Positions 1 through 10,031 of a DNA stretch of 40,209 nt are shown in pieces. Every line of letters begins with the position of its first letter. Within the stretch, counting starts at the first letter, position 1. Below the pieces are notes generated by a model, which worked only from the letters and a program-made list of their open reading frames with translations, was not told the DNA's origin and did not search any database. The stretch covers positions 1 through 40,209 of the forward strand of contig NZ_CALXEE010000009.1 of the NCBI RefSeq assembly GCF_944387245.1, in the 5' to 3' direction. The translations under genes were made by a program, and so were the position numbers. This DNA comes from an uncultured Intestinimonas sp. (GTDB taxonomy: Bacteria; Bacillota; Clostridia; Oscillospirales; Oscillospiraceae).

Positions 1-74
1 CCTTTCCAAGGCCAGTATAAGGGGTAAAGCCGGTTTACAGTCAAGCCTTTTTCGCAAAAAACAGGCTGAAGGGC

Positions 75-108
75 AAAAAAAGTCCGCCGCAAATAACTGC
101 GGCGGACT
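75..108 (-). terminator. Intrinsic terminator of the transketolase/SGNH operon
   Basis: A perfect 10-bp stem (81-90 with 99-108, loop 91-98) is followed on the minus strand by seven U residues (75-81). It lies just after the stop codon at 118. Positions 1-74 hold nothing else I can identify. Confidence 0.85.
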
Positions 109-117
109 CTTTTCACG

Positions 118-693
118 TTACACCCGCACCGGGGGCAGGGCGGCGATCACGGCCTCCGCCATCAGGCGGTGGCCCTCCGCGTCCGGGTGGAGGCCATCCA
201 GATAGTGTGTCCGGCCCTCCGGGGGCAGGAGACCGGGGACGGCAAAGTCCACCGTTTTGAACCCGAAGGCTTTGGCAAAGGCCGCCACCCACTCCCGATA
301 GGAAGCAAAAACAGGGGCCAGCTTTTGATAGTCGGTGAGGGCCAGCCAGGGCTCCGGGATGCCCTCGGCGTACACCGGCGGCGGCAGGGCGATCATGGGC
401 CGGACACCGGCGGCCACCGCCTGGTTGGCCATGGCGGTCAGATTGAGCCGGGCGGAAGCGTCGCTGCCCCCGAAGATAATGTCGTTGGCACCCCCCAACA
501 GAAGGACCCGGTCCGGCTTCTCGCCCAGCACGTCCCGGCCGAACCGGGAGAGCATGCCGCCGGTGGTGTCCCCGTTGATGCCCCGGTTCACCAGGGTGTG
601 GCCGGTGGCGGCCGCCGCACGGCTCACCCAGCAGTCCTTTCTGGGGACGCCGTAGCCGTAGGTCAGGCTGTCCCCCAGGCAGACGAGCTTCAC
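118..693 (-). CDS. SGNH/GDSL-family hydrolase (esterase/lipase-like)
   Basis: Predicted cytoplasmic SGNH hydrolase of 191 residues, an esterase fold acting on acyl or acetyl esters; the substrate is unknown. Block I GDSLTYG (residues 7-13) carries the nucleophile Ser9, block III GGAND lies near 67-71, and block V DGLHPDAEGH near 166-175 supplies the catalytic Asp and His. No signal peptide is visible. The start is GTG at 693, whose GTGA overlaps the TGA of the transketolase C-subunit gene (690-692), so translation is probably coupled; no strong independent ribosome site is seen. A much longer open frame continues upstream but it runs antisense-like through the transketolase gene and is rejected. 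Co-transcription with transketolase is unusual and gives no clear substrate hint. Confidence 0.85.
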   Translation of the reverse strand: MKLVCLGDSLTYGYGVPRKDCWVSRAAAATGHTLVNRGINGDTTGGMLSRFGRDVLGEKPDRVLLLGGANDIIFGGSDASARLNLTAMANQAVAAGVRPMIALPPPVYAEGIPEPWLALTDYQKLAPVFASYREWVAAFAKAFGFKTVDFAVPGLLPPEGRTHYLDGLHPDAEGHRLMAEAVIAALPPVRV

Positions 694-1637
694 TTCTTCA
701 GCGCCAGAGCGGCCTTGACCTTGGCCACGATGCCGTCGGCGGTGAGGCCGTAGGCGGCCAGCACCTCGGCGGCCTTGCCGGAGCGGCCGAATACGTCCTC
801 CACCCCGTGGCGGACCACCGGCACCGGGCAGACCCCGGAGAGGTATTCGGCCACGGCGGAGCCTAGGCCACCCACGATGGTGTGCTCCTCGGTGGTGACA
901 ATGCACCCGGTCTCCCGGGCCGCCTTGAGGACCAGCTCCTCGTCCAGGGGCTTTACGGTGTGCATGTCGATGACCCGGGCCTGGATGCCCTCGCCGGCCA
1001 GGGTGTCGGCGGCCTTCATGGCCTCCTGGACCATGAGACCCACGGCGATGATGGTGACATCGCCGCCATCCCGGAGGGTAACGCCCTTGCCCAGCTGGAA
1101 GGAATAGCCGGGCAGGTCCCCGGTCAGGTCCTCCACGGCGGAGCGGCCCAGGCGCAGGTAGGCGGGGCCGTCGTAGTCCATCAGGGCCTTGACGGCGGCC
1201 TTCATCTCGGTGCCGTCGCAGGGGCAGCACACCACCATGCCGGGAATGGCCCGCATGACAGCCATGTCCTCACAGGCCTGGTGGGTGGCGCCGTCCTCAC
1301 CCACGGAGAGGCCGCCGTGGGAGCCCACCACCGTCACGTTGAGGTGGGGATAGGCGATGGAGTTGCGGACCTGCTCAAAGGCCCGGCCGGCGGCAAACAT
1401 GGCAAAGCTGGCAGCAAAGGCCTTCTTGCCCGCGGCGGCCAGACCGGCGGCCACGCTCATCATGTTGCCCTCGGCGATGCCCATGTTGAAGAACCGGTCG
1501 GGGTAAGCCTTGGCGAAGCCCTTGGTCATGGTGGAGCCGGAGAGGTCGGCGTCCAGGACCACCAGGTCGGGGTACTGTCCGCCCAGCTCTACGAGCGCGT
1601 CACCGTAGGCGGCGCGGGTGGCGATCTTCTCTCCCAT
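690..1637 (-). CDS. Transketolase, C-terminal subunit
   Basis: The 315-residue pyrimidine-binding and C-terminal half of a two-gene (split) transketolase, the form common in Clostridia. With the N-terminal subunit it forms a ThDP enzyme that moves two-carbon ketol units in the non-oxidative pentose phosphate pathway. Family signatures are GIAEGNMMSVAAGLA around residues 75-90, with the Glu that activates ThDP, then SHGGLSVGEDGATHQ and the C-terminal transketolase domain ending in KVKAALALKK. The start MGEKIATR at 1637 follows a GGAGGGG ribosome site lying inside the end of the upstream gene, one base after its stop. A longer in-frame extension exists but lacks family similarity. DXS-like proteins share the fold, but the split arrangement and lengths fit transketolase. 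Confidence 0.93.
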   Translation of the reverse strand: MGEKIATRAAYGDALVELGGQYPDLVVLDADLSGSTMTKGFAKAYPDRFFNMGIAEGNMMSVAAGLAAAGKKAFAASFAMFAAGRAFEQVRNSIAYPHLNVTVVGSHGGLSVGEDGATHQACEDMAVMRAIPGMVVCCPCDGTEMKAAVKALMDYDGPAYLRLGRSAVEDLTGDLPGYSFQLGKGVTLRDGGDVTIIAVGLMVQEAMKAADTLAGEGIQARVIDMHTVKPLDEELVLKAARETGCIVTTEEHTIVGGLGSAVAEYLSGVCPVPVVRHGVEDVFGRSGKAAEVLAAYGLTADGIVAKVKAALALKK

Positions 1638-1638
1638 C

Positions 1639-2484
1639 TTACTTCCCCTCCAATTCCGCCAGGCCGGCGTTGAGCTCGGCCATGGCCTTTTCAAACTGCT
1701 CGTCATTGGGCGCCTTGCCGTGCCAGCCCGGATCATTCTCCATGAAGGAGACCCCCTTACCCTTGACGGTGTGGGCCAGAATCATGGTGGGCTTGCCCTT
1801 GCAGGCGGCCGCCTGCTCCAGGGCGGCGGCGATGGCGGCATAGTCGTGGCCGTCCACCTTGAGCACGTTCCAGTTGAAGGCGGCGAATTTGGCGTCCAGG
1901 GGCTCGGAGGGCATGACGTCGGCGGTCTTGCCGTCGATCTGGAGGCCGTTGACATCCACAAAGGCACACAGGTTGTCCAGGTGGTACTTGGCGGCGGCCA
2001 TGGCGGCCTCCCACACCTGGCCCTCCTCCACCTCACCGTCGCCCAGGACGGTGTAGACCCGCCAGTCGGCCTTGTCCAGCTTGCCGGCCAGGGCCATGCC
2101 CACGGCGGCGGAGATCCCCTGGCCCAGAGAGCCGGTGGACATGTCTACACCCGGGACGTGGCGCATGTCGGGGTGGCCGGACATATGGCCCTTGATGGAG
2201 CGGAACAGCTTGCAGTCCTCCACGGGGAAATAGCCACGGAGGGCCAGCATGGCGTAGAGGGCAGGGGTGCAATGGCCCTTGGAGAGGACGAAGCGGTCCC
2301 GGCCGGGATCGGCGGGAGCCTCGGGGGCCACCTTCATGGTATGGAAATAGAGGGTGGTCAACAGGTCCATCACGGACAGGGAGCCGCCGATGTGACCGGA
2401 ACCCGCGGTGTGGACCATGTCCATGGCCAGGATACGGGCGCGCTGTGCGGTCACGGCCAGCTCATGAGCGCGGGTCTGTTCCAT
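1639..2484 (-). CDS. Transketolase, N-terminal subunit
   Basis: A 281-residue ThDP-diphosphate-binding half of split transketolase. Visible signatures are HIGGSLS near residue 30, LSKGHCTPALYA near 70, and the ThDP/Mg motif GDGEVEEGQVWEAAM near 145, followed by the conserved Asn in DVNG. It pairs with the C-terminal subunit one base downstream. I chose ATG at 2484 because an AAAGGA Shine-Dalgarno sits about 8 bases before it; the alternative ATG at 2493 directly abuts that site and would add three residues. The promoter at 2541-2569 drives the three-gene operon. Confidence 0.93.
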   Translation of the reverse strand: MEQTRAHELAVTAQRARILAMDMVHTAGSGHIGGSLSVMDLLTTLYFHTMKVAPEAPADPGRDRFVLSKGHCTPALYAMLALRGYFPVEDCKLFRSIKGHMSGHPDMRHVPGVDMSTGSLGQGISAAVGMALAGKLDKADWRVYTVLGDGEVEEGQVWEAAMAAAKYHLDNLCAFVDVNGLQIDGKTADVMPSEPLDAKFAAFNWNVLKVDGHDYAAIAAALEQAAACKGKPTMILAHTVKGKGVSFMENDPGWHGKAPNDEQFEKAMAELNAGLAELEGK

Positions 2485-2540
2485 TGGGATCATCCTTTCT
2501 TTCGGCGCCGCCGGATGCGGCCGCCGTTCTTTCTTACCCT

Positions 2541-2569
2541 AGTATAATTCATGCTCCGCTCCGGCGCAA
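2541..2569 (-). promoter_or_regulatory. SigA-type promoter for the transketolase operon
   Basis: On the minus strand TTGCGC (2564-2569) and TATACT (2541-2546) are separated by 17 bp, upstream of the N-subunit start. It lies back to back with the promoter at 2593-2621. Confidence 0.6.
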
Positions 2570-2592
2570 GGCCCATCCCGCGCAGGAAAGAC

Positions 2593-2621
2593 TTGCGTCT
2601 TGGTTCGACTCATGGTATAGT
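2593..2621 (+). promoter_or_regulatory. SigA-type promoter for the stalk-domain protein
   Basis: TTGCGT (2593-2598), a 17-bp spacer, then TATAGT (2616-2621), about 35 bp before the start at 2656. Confidence 0.55.
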
Positions 2622-2655
2622 ACGGATATCCTATCCATTACAGGAGGTATTTAAG

Positions 2656-4125
2656 ATGACCCGTTTTTCTCACCGCGTCCTGGCTACCGCCACCGCGCTG
2701 ACGGTGCTGAGCACCGGCGCTTCCGCGTTTGCCGCCGAGGCCGCTGACTCCGCCGCCCCTGAGGCTGCCGCCAGTGCCATCGCCGTGCAGCTCAACGGCC
2801 AGGCCCTCTCCTTCACCGACGCTGTTCCCCAGGTGAAGGACGAGCGCACCTTCCTCCCCTTCCGGGCCGTGTTTGAGGCCATGGGCGCCGAGGTGAGCTA
2901 TGACGCCGCCACCAACCAGGTCTCCGCTACCCGCGGCGGCACCACCGTCACCATGACCCTGGGCTCCACCGAGGCCACCGTCACCGCCGACGGTGTCTCC
3001 ACCACCCTCACTATGGACGTGGCCCCCTACGCCGCCGACAACCGCACCTATGTCCCCGTCCGCTTTGCCGCCCAGGCCTTCGGCTGCGCCGTGGGCTGGG
3101 ACCAGGACGACAGCACCGTCATCCTGGTGGACACCCAGAAGCTCCTGGAGGACGCCAAGGCCGACCACACCTATACTTATCTGGACAAGTACCTGGCCTA
3201 CAATGATCAGTTCATGACCGGCAACTGGGAGATGAAGGCTGACTTCAACGCCGCCCTCACCGTGCTGGGCATGGGCCCCGCCACCCTGGAGGGCACCCTG
3301 AACGGCATCAGCGCCGGCTCCACCCAGCTCTCCGCCACCATGAACATGAAGCTGGACGTCCAGGCCCTGCTGGAGGGCATCGCCGCCATGACCGACACCG
3401 CCTCTGAGGTGGACGCCGAGACCGCCGACCTGCTGGCCTCCCTGAAGACCGACGGCATCGACATGGAGATCCGCGGCGACATGGCCACCGGCGTCCTCTA
3501 CTTCAAGATGTCCGGTGACGCCCTGGCCACCGCCGGCATCCCCGCCGACACCTGGATCTCCATGGACCTGGGCGCTCTCTACGGCACCATGGGCGTTGAC
3601 TACGCCTCTCTCCTGGACGTCTCCAAGAACCTGGACGCCGCTGCCCTGCTCCAGACCGCACTGAGCAGCACCACCCTCACCGACAAGGACACCGACTATG
3701 CCGCCGTCTCCGCCCTGGTGGAGGGCGTGGCCAAGTTCCTGGCCGACGACTCCTTCGTGCAGGACGGCGACAACTACACCACCACCTACACCCTGGATCA
3801 GGACGGCTCCGACGCCTCCATCTCCTTCACCCTGCTGATGAAGGATGACGCCGTGGTGGGCTATGACCTGAACATGAAGGCCGCCGCCGGCGCTGCCGAC
3901 GAGTCCGGTACCCCCGCCATGACCATGGACATGAAGGCCGGCATGGACGCCGACAACAACATGACCGTCTCCATGACCCTGGACACCAGCACCATGCTGG
4001 ACATGAGCCTGGAGATGACCGGCAGCTACACCGCCACCGACAAGGCCCCCGAGCTCACTCCTCCCGCCGACGCCACCGTGATCCCCTATGAGCAGCTGCT
4101 CACCGGCGCCGCCGAGCAGGCCTGA
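2656..4125 (+). CDS. Secreted copper-amine-oxidase N-terminal (stalk) domain protein
   Basis: A 489-residue exported protein. Residues 1-25 form a signal peptide (MTRFSHRVLATATALTV core, then AFAAE as the cleavage region). Residues about 40-155 match the copper amine oxidase N-terminal-type stalk domain frequent in Firmicutes, shown by QLNGQALSFTDAVPQ, RTFLPFRAVFEAMGAEV, NRTYVPVRFAAQAFG and the terminal WDQDDSTVILVD. No oxidase catalytic domain follows. The remaining roughly 330 residues are rich in Thr, Asp and Met with repeated amphipathic segments, resembling lipoprotein-like beta-sheet domains; I cannot name it further. The start follows AGGAGGT at 2642-2648. Probably cell-surface or wall-associated, ligand unknown. 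Single-gene transcript between its own promoter and the terminator at 4144-4182. Confidence 0.85.
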   Translation: MTRFSHRVLATATALTVLSTGASAFAAEAADSAAPEAAASAIAVQLNGQALSFTDAVPQVKDERTFLPFRAVFEAMGAEVSYDAATNQVSATRGGTTVTMTLGSTEATVTADGVSTTLTMDVAPYAADNRTYVPVRFAAQAFGCAVGWDQDDSTVILVDTQKLLEDAKADHTYTYLDKYLAYNDQFMTGNWEMKADFNAALTVLGMGPATLEGTLNGISAGSTQLSATMNMKLDVQALLEGIAAMTDTASEVDAETADLLASLKTDGIDMEIRGDMATGVLYFKMSGDALATAGIPADTWISMDLGALYGTMGVDYASLLDVSKNLDAAALLQTALSSTTLTDKDTDYAAVSALVEGVAKFLADDSFVQDGDNYTTTYTLDQDGSDASISFTLLMKDDAVVGYDLNMKAAAGAADESGTPAMTMDMKAGMDADNNMTVSMTLDTSTMLDMSLEMTGSYTATDKAPELTPPADATVIPYEQLLTGAAEQA

Positions 4126-4143
4126 GCACTACCCCCGGAAAGT

Positions 4144-4182
4144 AAAATCAGCCCTCCCCGCCATGGGGAGGGCTGATTTTTT
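4144..4182. terminator. Bidirectional intrinsic terminator
   Basis: A stem of about 16 bp (4144-4159 with 4165-4180, loop GCCAT) ends in a T-run on the plus strand and has an A-run on the other side, so it can serve both the stalk-protein gene (+) and the convergent HD gene (-), whose stop lies at 4181. Confidence 0.85.
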
Positions 4183-4705
4183 ATGCCGCTCGGGGCCGCG
4201 GCACCGGCCGGAGCCGTGGCTCCTGCCGGGCGGTCTGAAAGGCGGCGGGGTCGGGGTGCAGGCGGAGAAGCTCCGCCACGGCGCACACCTTGTCCACACA
4301 GCTCACCACCAGGGACTCCAGGTAGCGGTAAGGCCGCAGGGTCAGTGGCCACATGTGCTTGACGATGATATCCCGCTCCTTCTCGTTGAGGGAAAAGAAG
4401 GTCTGGGCGTTCCGCAGGGCCGTCTTGGGGTGCTCGGTTCCGTGCCACTTGCCGTTGGGCGCTTTCTGGCTGGTCCAGTCATAGAGGTAGAGGTCGTGGA
4501 GCAGTCCGCCCCGGGCGGCGGCGCAGGCGTCCAGGCCGATCCACAGGCACACCCGCCAGCTCCAGTAGGACACCCACACGCTGTGGTGGAAGCAGCTGAA
4601 GCCCTTTGCGTGCTGGGGCAGCCGCTCCATGGCCCGGACGGCCGGATGGTCCATCAGGTCATCTACCGCGGTCAGATAAGTCTCATATTCAAAAAAGGTC
4701 CACAT
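4181..4705 (-). CDS. HD-domain protein (putative phosphohydrolase)
   Basis: A 174-residue protein with an HD-type metal centre: conserved His pair at 40-41 and the HD doublet at His70-Asp71 within GGLLHDLYLYDW, then His97/His117-type residues and a later SCVDK segment where the distal Asp is expected. This pattern resembles small HD-superfamily proteins that hydrolyse phosphoesters; the substrate cannot be inferred. No signal peptide or membrane segment. The start follows GGAGGG seven bases upstream. It stands alone, convergent to the stalk-domain gene. Confidence 0.8.
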   Translation of the reverse strand: MWTFFEYETYLTAVDDLMDHPAVRAMERLPQHAKGFSCFHHSVWVSYWSWRVCLWIGLDACAAARGGLLHDLYLYDWTSQKAPNGKWHGTEHPKTALRNAQTFFSLNEKERDIIVKHMWPLTLRPYRYLESLVVSCVDKVCAVAELLRLHPDPAAFQTARQEPRLRPVPRPRAA

Positions 4706-5042
4706 ATGCGGTCCCTCCTTTTTTCGTTTTCCATAGCATACCCCATCTTCTTTGGAAAACCCTTTTCCCGGGATTAAGAATTCCTTACGGTACGCGGAAA
4801 AAACAGAAAACGAGTTTTAGCACTCTGATATCGAGAGTGCTAATATTTACAATTTAGACATATTTTTTTGTATATTTGTTCACAGTGCAGGGCGTATACT
4901 AGGTCCAGAAACAAAGAGAAAGGGTTGGTTCCCAAGGGAATGTGACCCTGGAAAGAGGATGGTTTTCATGGCAGACGCAAGATTCTAGCAATTTATTTCC
5001 ACGACTGCTAACGCGACCTGATCTTTGAAAGGAGCCTTTGAT
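4706..5042 (+). promoter_or_regulatory. Heat-shock control region and 5' leader of hsp20
   Basis: This 337-bp AT-rich stretch holds a perfect CIRCE (4817-4843), possible promoter elements just after it (TTTACA 4846-4851 with TATATT 4871-4876, 19-bp spacing; also TATACT 4895-4900), a leader hairpin (outer AGGGT/ACCCT at 4921-4925 and 4945-4949, inner TTCCC/GGGAA), and a tiny frame at 4968-4988 that would encode MADARF after an AGAGGATGG site. The exact promoter is not decided. No other gene is seen. Confidence 0.6.
4817..4843. promoter_or_regulatory. CIRCE element (HrcA operator)
   Basis: An exact match to the consensus: TTAGCACTC, nine bases, GAGTGCTAA. CIRCE is the operator of the heat-shock repressor HrcA and is usually found before groES/groEL or the dnaK operon. 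Here it lies about 200 bp before hsp20. Because CIRCE is palindromic it could also act on transcription toward the HD gene. Confidence 0.95.
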
Positions 5043-5471
5043 ATGTTTGGTATGATCCCCTTTGAGCGCAGTGATGATAACTTTTTCGACCTGTTTGATA
5101 ATTTCGAGCGTAAGTTCTTCGGCAACAGCAACGCCGCCATTCCCGATTTCCGCACCGATATCCGCGACGCCGGCGACCGTTTTGTTTTAGAAGCGGAACT
5201 GCCCGGCTTTAACAAGGAGGACATCAAGCTGGATGTGAAGGACGGCATCCTCACCATCTCTGCCCAGCACGATGAGAACAAGGACGAGAAGGACGACAAG
5301 GGCAGCTACATCCGCCGCGAGCGCCGCTACGGTTCCTTTACCCGTTCCTTTGACGTCACCGGCGTGGATGAAGAGCACATCACCGCCTCCTACAACAACG
5401 GTGTGCTGGAGCTGAACCTGCCCAAGGCTGTGCCTGTGGTACCCGAGGCCAAGCGCATCGCCATCGAGTAA
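5043..5471 (+). CDS. hsp20: Hsp20/alpha-crystallin small heat-shock protein
   Basis: A 142-residue small heat-shock chaperone that holds unfolding proteins for refolding by other chaperones. The alpha-crystallin domain spans roughly residues 37-135, including FVLEAELPGFNKEDIKLDVKDGILTI-type strands (about 47-72) and the diagnostic NNGVLELNLPK near 118-128. The N-terminal MFGMIPFERSDDNFFDLFDNF resembles clostridial Hsp18 proteins. Start ATG at 5043 follows AAAGGAG; an ATG at 5025 in the same frame lacks a ribosome site. The CIRCE upstream indicates HrcA control. The terminator at 5485-5525 ends the transcript. Confidence 0.95.
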   Translation: MFGMIPFERSDDNFFDLFDNFERKFFGNSNAAIPDFRTDIRDAGDRFVLEAELPGFNKEDIKLDVKDGILTISAQHDENKDEKDDKGSYIRRERRYGSFTRSFDVTGVDEEHITASYNNGVLELNLPKAVPVVPEAKRIAIE

Positions 5472-5484
5472 AGACCTGGCGAAG

Positions 5485-5525
5485 GGAGCCGGTCGGCAGG
5501 GCCGACCGGCTCCTTCGGTTTCTTA
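5485..5525 (+). terminator. Intrinsic terminator after hsp20
   Basis: A 13-bp GC-rich stem (5485-5497 with 5501-5513, loop AGG) followed by a T-rich tract; 14 bases after the hsp20 stop. Confidence 0.8.
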
Positions 5526-5729
5526 CTTGCCCGACTCCGACTCCCGCGACTTCCAGTGGGGGCAGGTCTGATCCGGGCCGGGGTGCTTGTCACACCGGGG
5601 CACATGACAGTGCCCATGCCACAGAGGCCAGAATTTTCCGCCCTCCCCCAGCACATAGTGCTGCCGGTAATGGGCGCAGGTTCCGCAGACCTCTTTTTCC
5701 ACAATATTTTTTCCCACCGCAGTTCCCAT
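5523..5729 (-). CDS. Small Cys-rich protein, putative zinc-binding
   Basis: A 68-residue protein of unknown function. It has a CGTCAHYRQHYV motif (Cys15, Cys18), then GHCHVPRC (Cys41, Cys46) and TCPHW (Cys57), a spacing typical of small zinc-ribbon or zinc-knuckle proteins in Firmicutes. Start ATG 5729 is preceded by GAGGTGA at suitable distance. It points away from the XRE gene, sharing an 85-bp divergent region. Reality of the gene is supported by the ribosome site and cysteine patterning; function unknown. Confidence 0.65.
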   Translation of the reverse strand: MGTAVGKNIVEKEVCGTCAHYRQHYVLGEGGKFWPLWHGHCHVPRCDKHPGPDQTCPHWKSRESESGK

Positions 5730-5781
5730 AAATCATCACCTCGGGAATCATGTTAAACCTTATAAGATGTAAAGCCAATAC

Positions 5782-5793
5782 ACCTGATTAGGT
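5782..5793. promoter_or_regulatory. Short palindrome, possible operator
   Basis: ACCT-GATT-AGGT lies between the divergent Cys-rich and XRE genes, just before a TATGCT -10-like box (5795-5800). It could be an autoregulatory operator of the XRE protein; this is inference only. Confidence 0.3.
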
Positions 5794-5823
5794 TTATGCT
5801 ATGGTTCCCCTGAGGTGAATGAT

Positions 5824-6027
5824 ATGTATTGCTACCCCAGACTCCGTGATCTCCGCGAGGACCATGACCTGACTCAGGAGGCGGTTGGCCGCCTCCTGGG
5901 CACCACGCAACAGCAATACTACAAATACGAAAAAGGCATTCAAGAAATCCCCGCCCACCACCTGATTACATTGGCCGATCATTACCATGTCAGTGTGGAT
6001 TATCTTTTGGGGCGGGATACAAAATAA
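5824..6027 (+). CDS. Small XRE-family HTH regulator upstream of clpB
   Basis: A 67-residue protein made almost entirely of one Cro/CI-type helix-turn-helix: RLRDLREDHDLTQEAVGRLLG, TTQQQYYKYEKGIQEIP and LITLADHYHVSVDYLLG. Proteins of this size are stand-alone DNA binders. I chose ATG 5824, five bases after AGGTGA; a GTG at 5815 overlaps that site. The gene ends 32 bp before clpB with no terminator in between, so the two are probably co-transcribed and the regulator may control clpB. Confidence 0.88.
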   Translation: MYCYPRLRDLREDHDLTQEAVGRLLGTTQQQYYKYEKGIQEIPAHHLITLADHYHVSVDYLLGRDTK

Positions 6028-6059
6028 AGGTATCACAACCCGAAAGGATGTGACATTTC

Positions 6060-8693
<2,634 letters not shown>

Positions 8694-8732
8694 TTACCGT
8701 CCCCTACGGACGCAAAATATCCCCTCTCTTTT

Positions 8733-8764
8733 GCGGGCCGGCTGAAAAGCCGGTCCGCTTTTTT
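8733..8764 (+). terminator. Intrinsic terminator after clpB
   Basis: An 11-bp stem with one G-T pair and a GAAA loop (GCGGGCCGGCT / AGCCGGTCCGC), followed by six T residues. Confidence 0.9.
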
Positions 8765-8873
8765 ATTCCCGGACTGCGCGCCTTATTTTCTGCCCAAGCC
8801 ATGCCGATAAATAATAGAGATAATTTGAAGAAGTAGTGTGAAATCTGCAAAGCAGAAAGGAAGCTGTGGATCT

Positions 8874-9413
8874 ATGGGTTACGCGCTCTATCTCGTGGGC
8901 TGTATCCTTTTGGCCGCCCTGACGGCCATGGCCAACCCCTTCAGCTCAAGTTTTCAACTGGTGTCTGCCAATCTGTGCAATCTGGTGGATCTCCCCACCC
9001 TGGTCTGGGTGCTGGCCGTCTGTGCTTTGGCCCTGCTGGGCACCCGTTCCCTGCGCCCCTTCGGCCGCGGACTCCGGGCCGCCTTCCGTCGGGAGGTCCT
9101 CCCCGCCGCCCAGGCCCGGGAGAGCTTGTCGGCCTGGAAGCTGGTATCCCTGGCCGCCCTTCTGGCCGGCGGATTGGGTTTTCTCAACAACCTGTTTGCC
9201 ATGATGCACAGCCTTGATTTCATGGATGAGGTGGGTCTGGCCCTCAATCTGGCCTGCCTTTCCCTCTATTACGCCCTGTTCCTCGACCTTCTGCTGCTGC
9301 CCGTGGGGGTCCTCCTCAAACGGCAGTTGGAAACCACTGCCCGGAACGTCAAAAATGACAGCTCCATCCAGGGGAGCATTTCCCTGCGCACCGGCCGCCG
9401 GAAGGCTGGCTAA
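8874..9413 (+). CDS. Four-helix membrane protein of unknown function
   Basis: A 179-residue integral membrane protein with predicted helices at about 3-20, 38-56, 86-108 and 119-147, a charged cytoplasmic-type stretch at 57-82 (RSLRPFGRGLRAAFRRE) and a basic C-terminus. The NLVDLPTLVWVL segment before helix 2 weakly resembles MotA/TolQ-type proton-channel subunits, but the match is too short to assign. Start ATG 8874 follows AAAGGAAG; a GTG at 8838 in frame lacks a good ribosome site. It is a single gene between two terminators. Confidence 0.75.
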   Translation: MGYALYLVGCILLAALTAMANPFSSSFQLVSANLCNLVDLPTLVWVLAVCALALLGTRSLRPFGRGLRAAFRREVLPAAQARESLSAWKLVSLAALLAGGLGFLNNLFAMMHSLDFMDEVGLALNLACLSLYYALFLDLLLLPVGVLLKRQLETTARNVKNDSSIQGSISLRTGRRKAG

Positions 9414-9470
9414 ACCGAAAAACGGCCAACCTGTACCGGCAATTTTGAATACTTCCATCTCCGCAATAGA

Positions 9471-9496
9471 AACCCCCGGCCCAGCCGGGGGTTTTT
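9471..9496 (+). terminator. Intrinsic terminator
   Basis: A 9-bp stem (ACCCCCGGC / GCCGGGGGT) and five T residues, following the membrane-protein gene. Confidence 0.85.
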
Positions 9497-9527
9497 CATA
9501 GACGGGTAAACCCCTTTATTACTAGCC

Positions 9528-9545
9528 TGCACGTCACGTCGTGCA
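9528..9545. repeat. Hairpin flanking the IS200-type remnant
   Basis: TGCACG-TCACGT-CGTGCA is a perfect 6-bp stem with a 6-base loop, about 40 bp beyond the 3' end of the tnpA remnant. IS200/IS605 elements carry subterminal hairpins, so this may be the old right end. A second small hairpin (ACCCGT-AA-ACGGGT, 9584-9597) sits at the gene's 3' end. Confidence 0.35.
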
Positions 9546-9581
9546 AGTACGATCTAGCAGCCGCGAAAATTCTGTTACCTG

Positions 9582-10031
9582 CTACCCGTAAACGGGTTTA
9601 AAAGTTTCCCATCGTCGACTGTTCTCCAGCCTTATCTTCATCCAATTTGTGCTGGATGTGCTCTTTTCTTCTTCGCATTCTTCCCTGCTGCAATCTACAT
9701 AATAGCCTTGGCGCCATACCCCTCTGATCCGGCATTTGTATCGCAGTTCCGGATACTTCTCGTAGATCATTCGGCTGTTTTCCCCTTGTAAATATCCCAA
9801 CAAAGCCCAAAATTGCTATTTTGGCGGTATCCCTACCAGCATATGCACATGATCTGGACACCCTTTCACTTCAATAATCCGGCTCTTCTTCCAATTACAC
9901 AGCGTGCGCAGTATTTTTTCTATCTCTTGGCGTTTTTCCCTACAAAATACTTTTCTTCCGTACATCGGGGCAAACACAATATGATATTTGCGATTTCACC
10001 GGATATGAGATAAACGATTTAGATCATTCAC
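9582..10031 (-). pseudogene. Degenerate IS200/IS605-family TnpA (Y1 transposase)
   Basis: A broken single-strand transposase of about 145 codons. Reading the minus strand from GTG 10031 gives VNDLNRLSHIR, a TGA where the family has Trp, then NRKYHIVFAPMYGRK, the HUH motif PDHVHMLVGIPPK, a TAG, then LLGYLQG, RYKCRIRGVWRQGYYVD. A frameshift follows near 9660 and the tail EHIQHKLDEDKAGEQ continues in another frame. The family's catalytic Tyr (in the YIxNQ helix) reads His here. Two nonsense codons, one frameshift and loss of the catalytic residue make it inactive. No TnpB is present. Lower GC than its neighbours fits acquisition. Confidence 0.88.
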
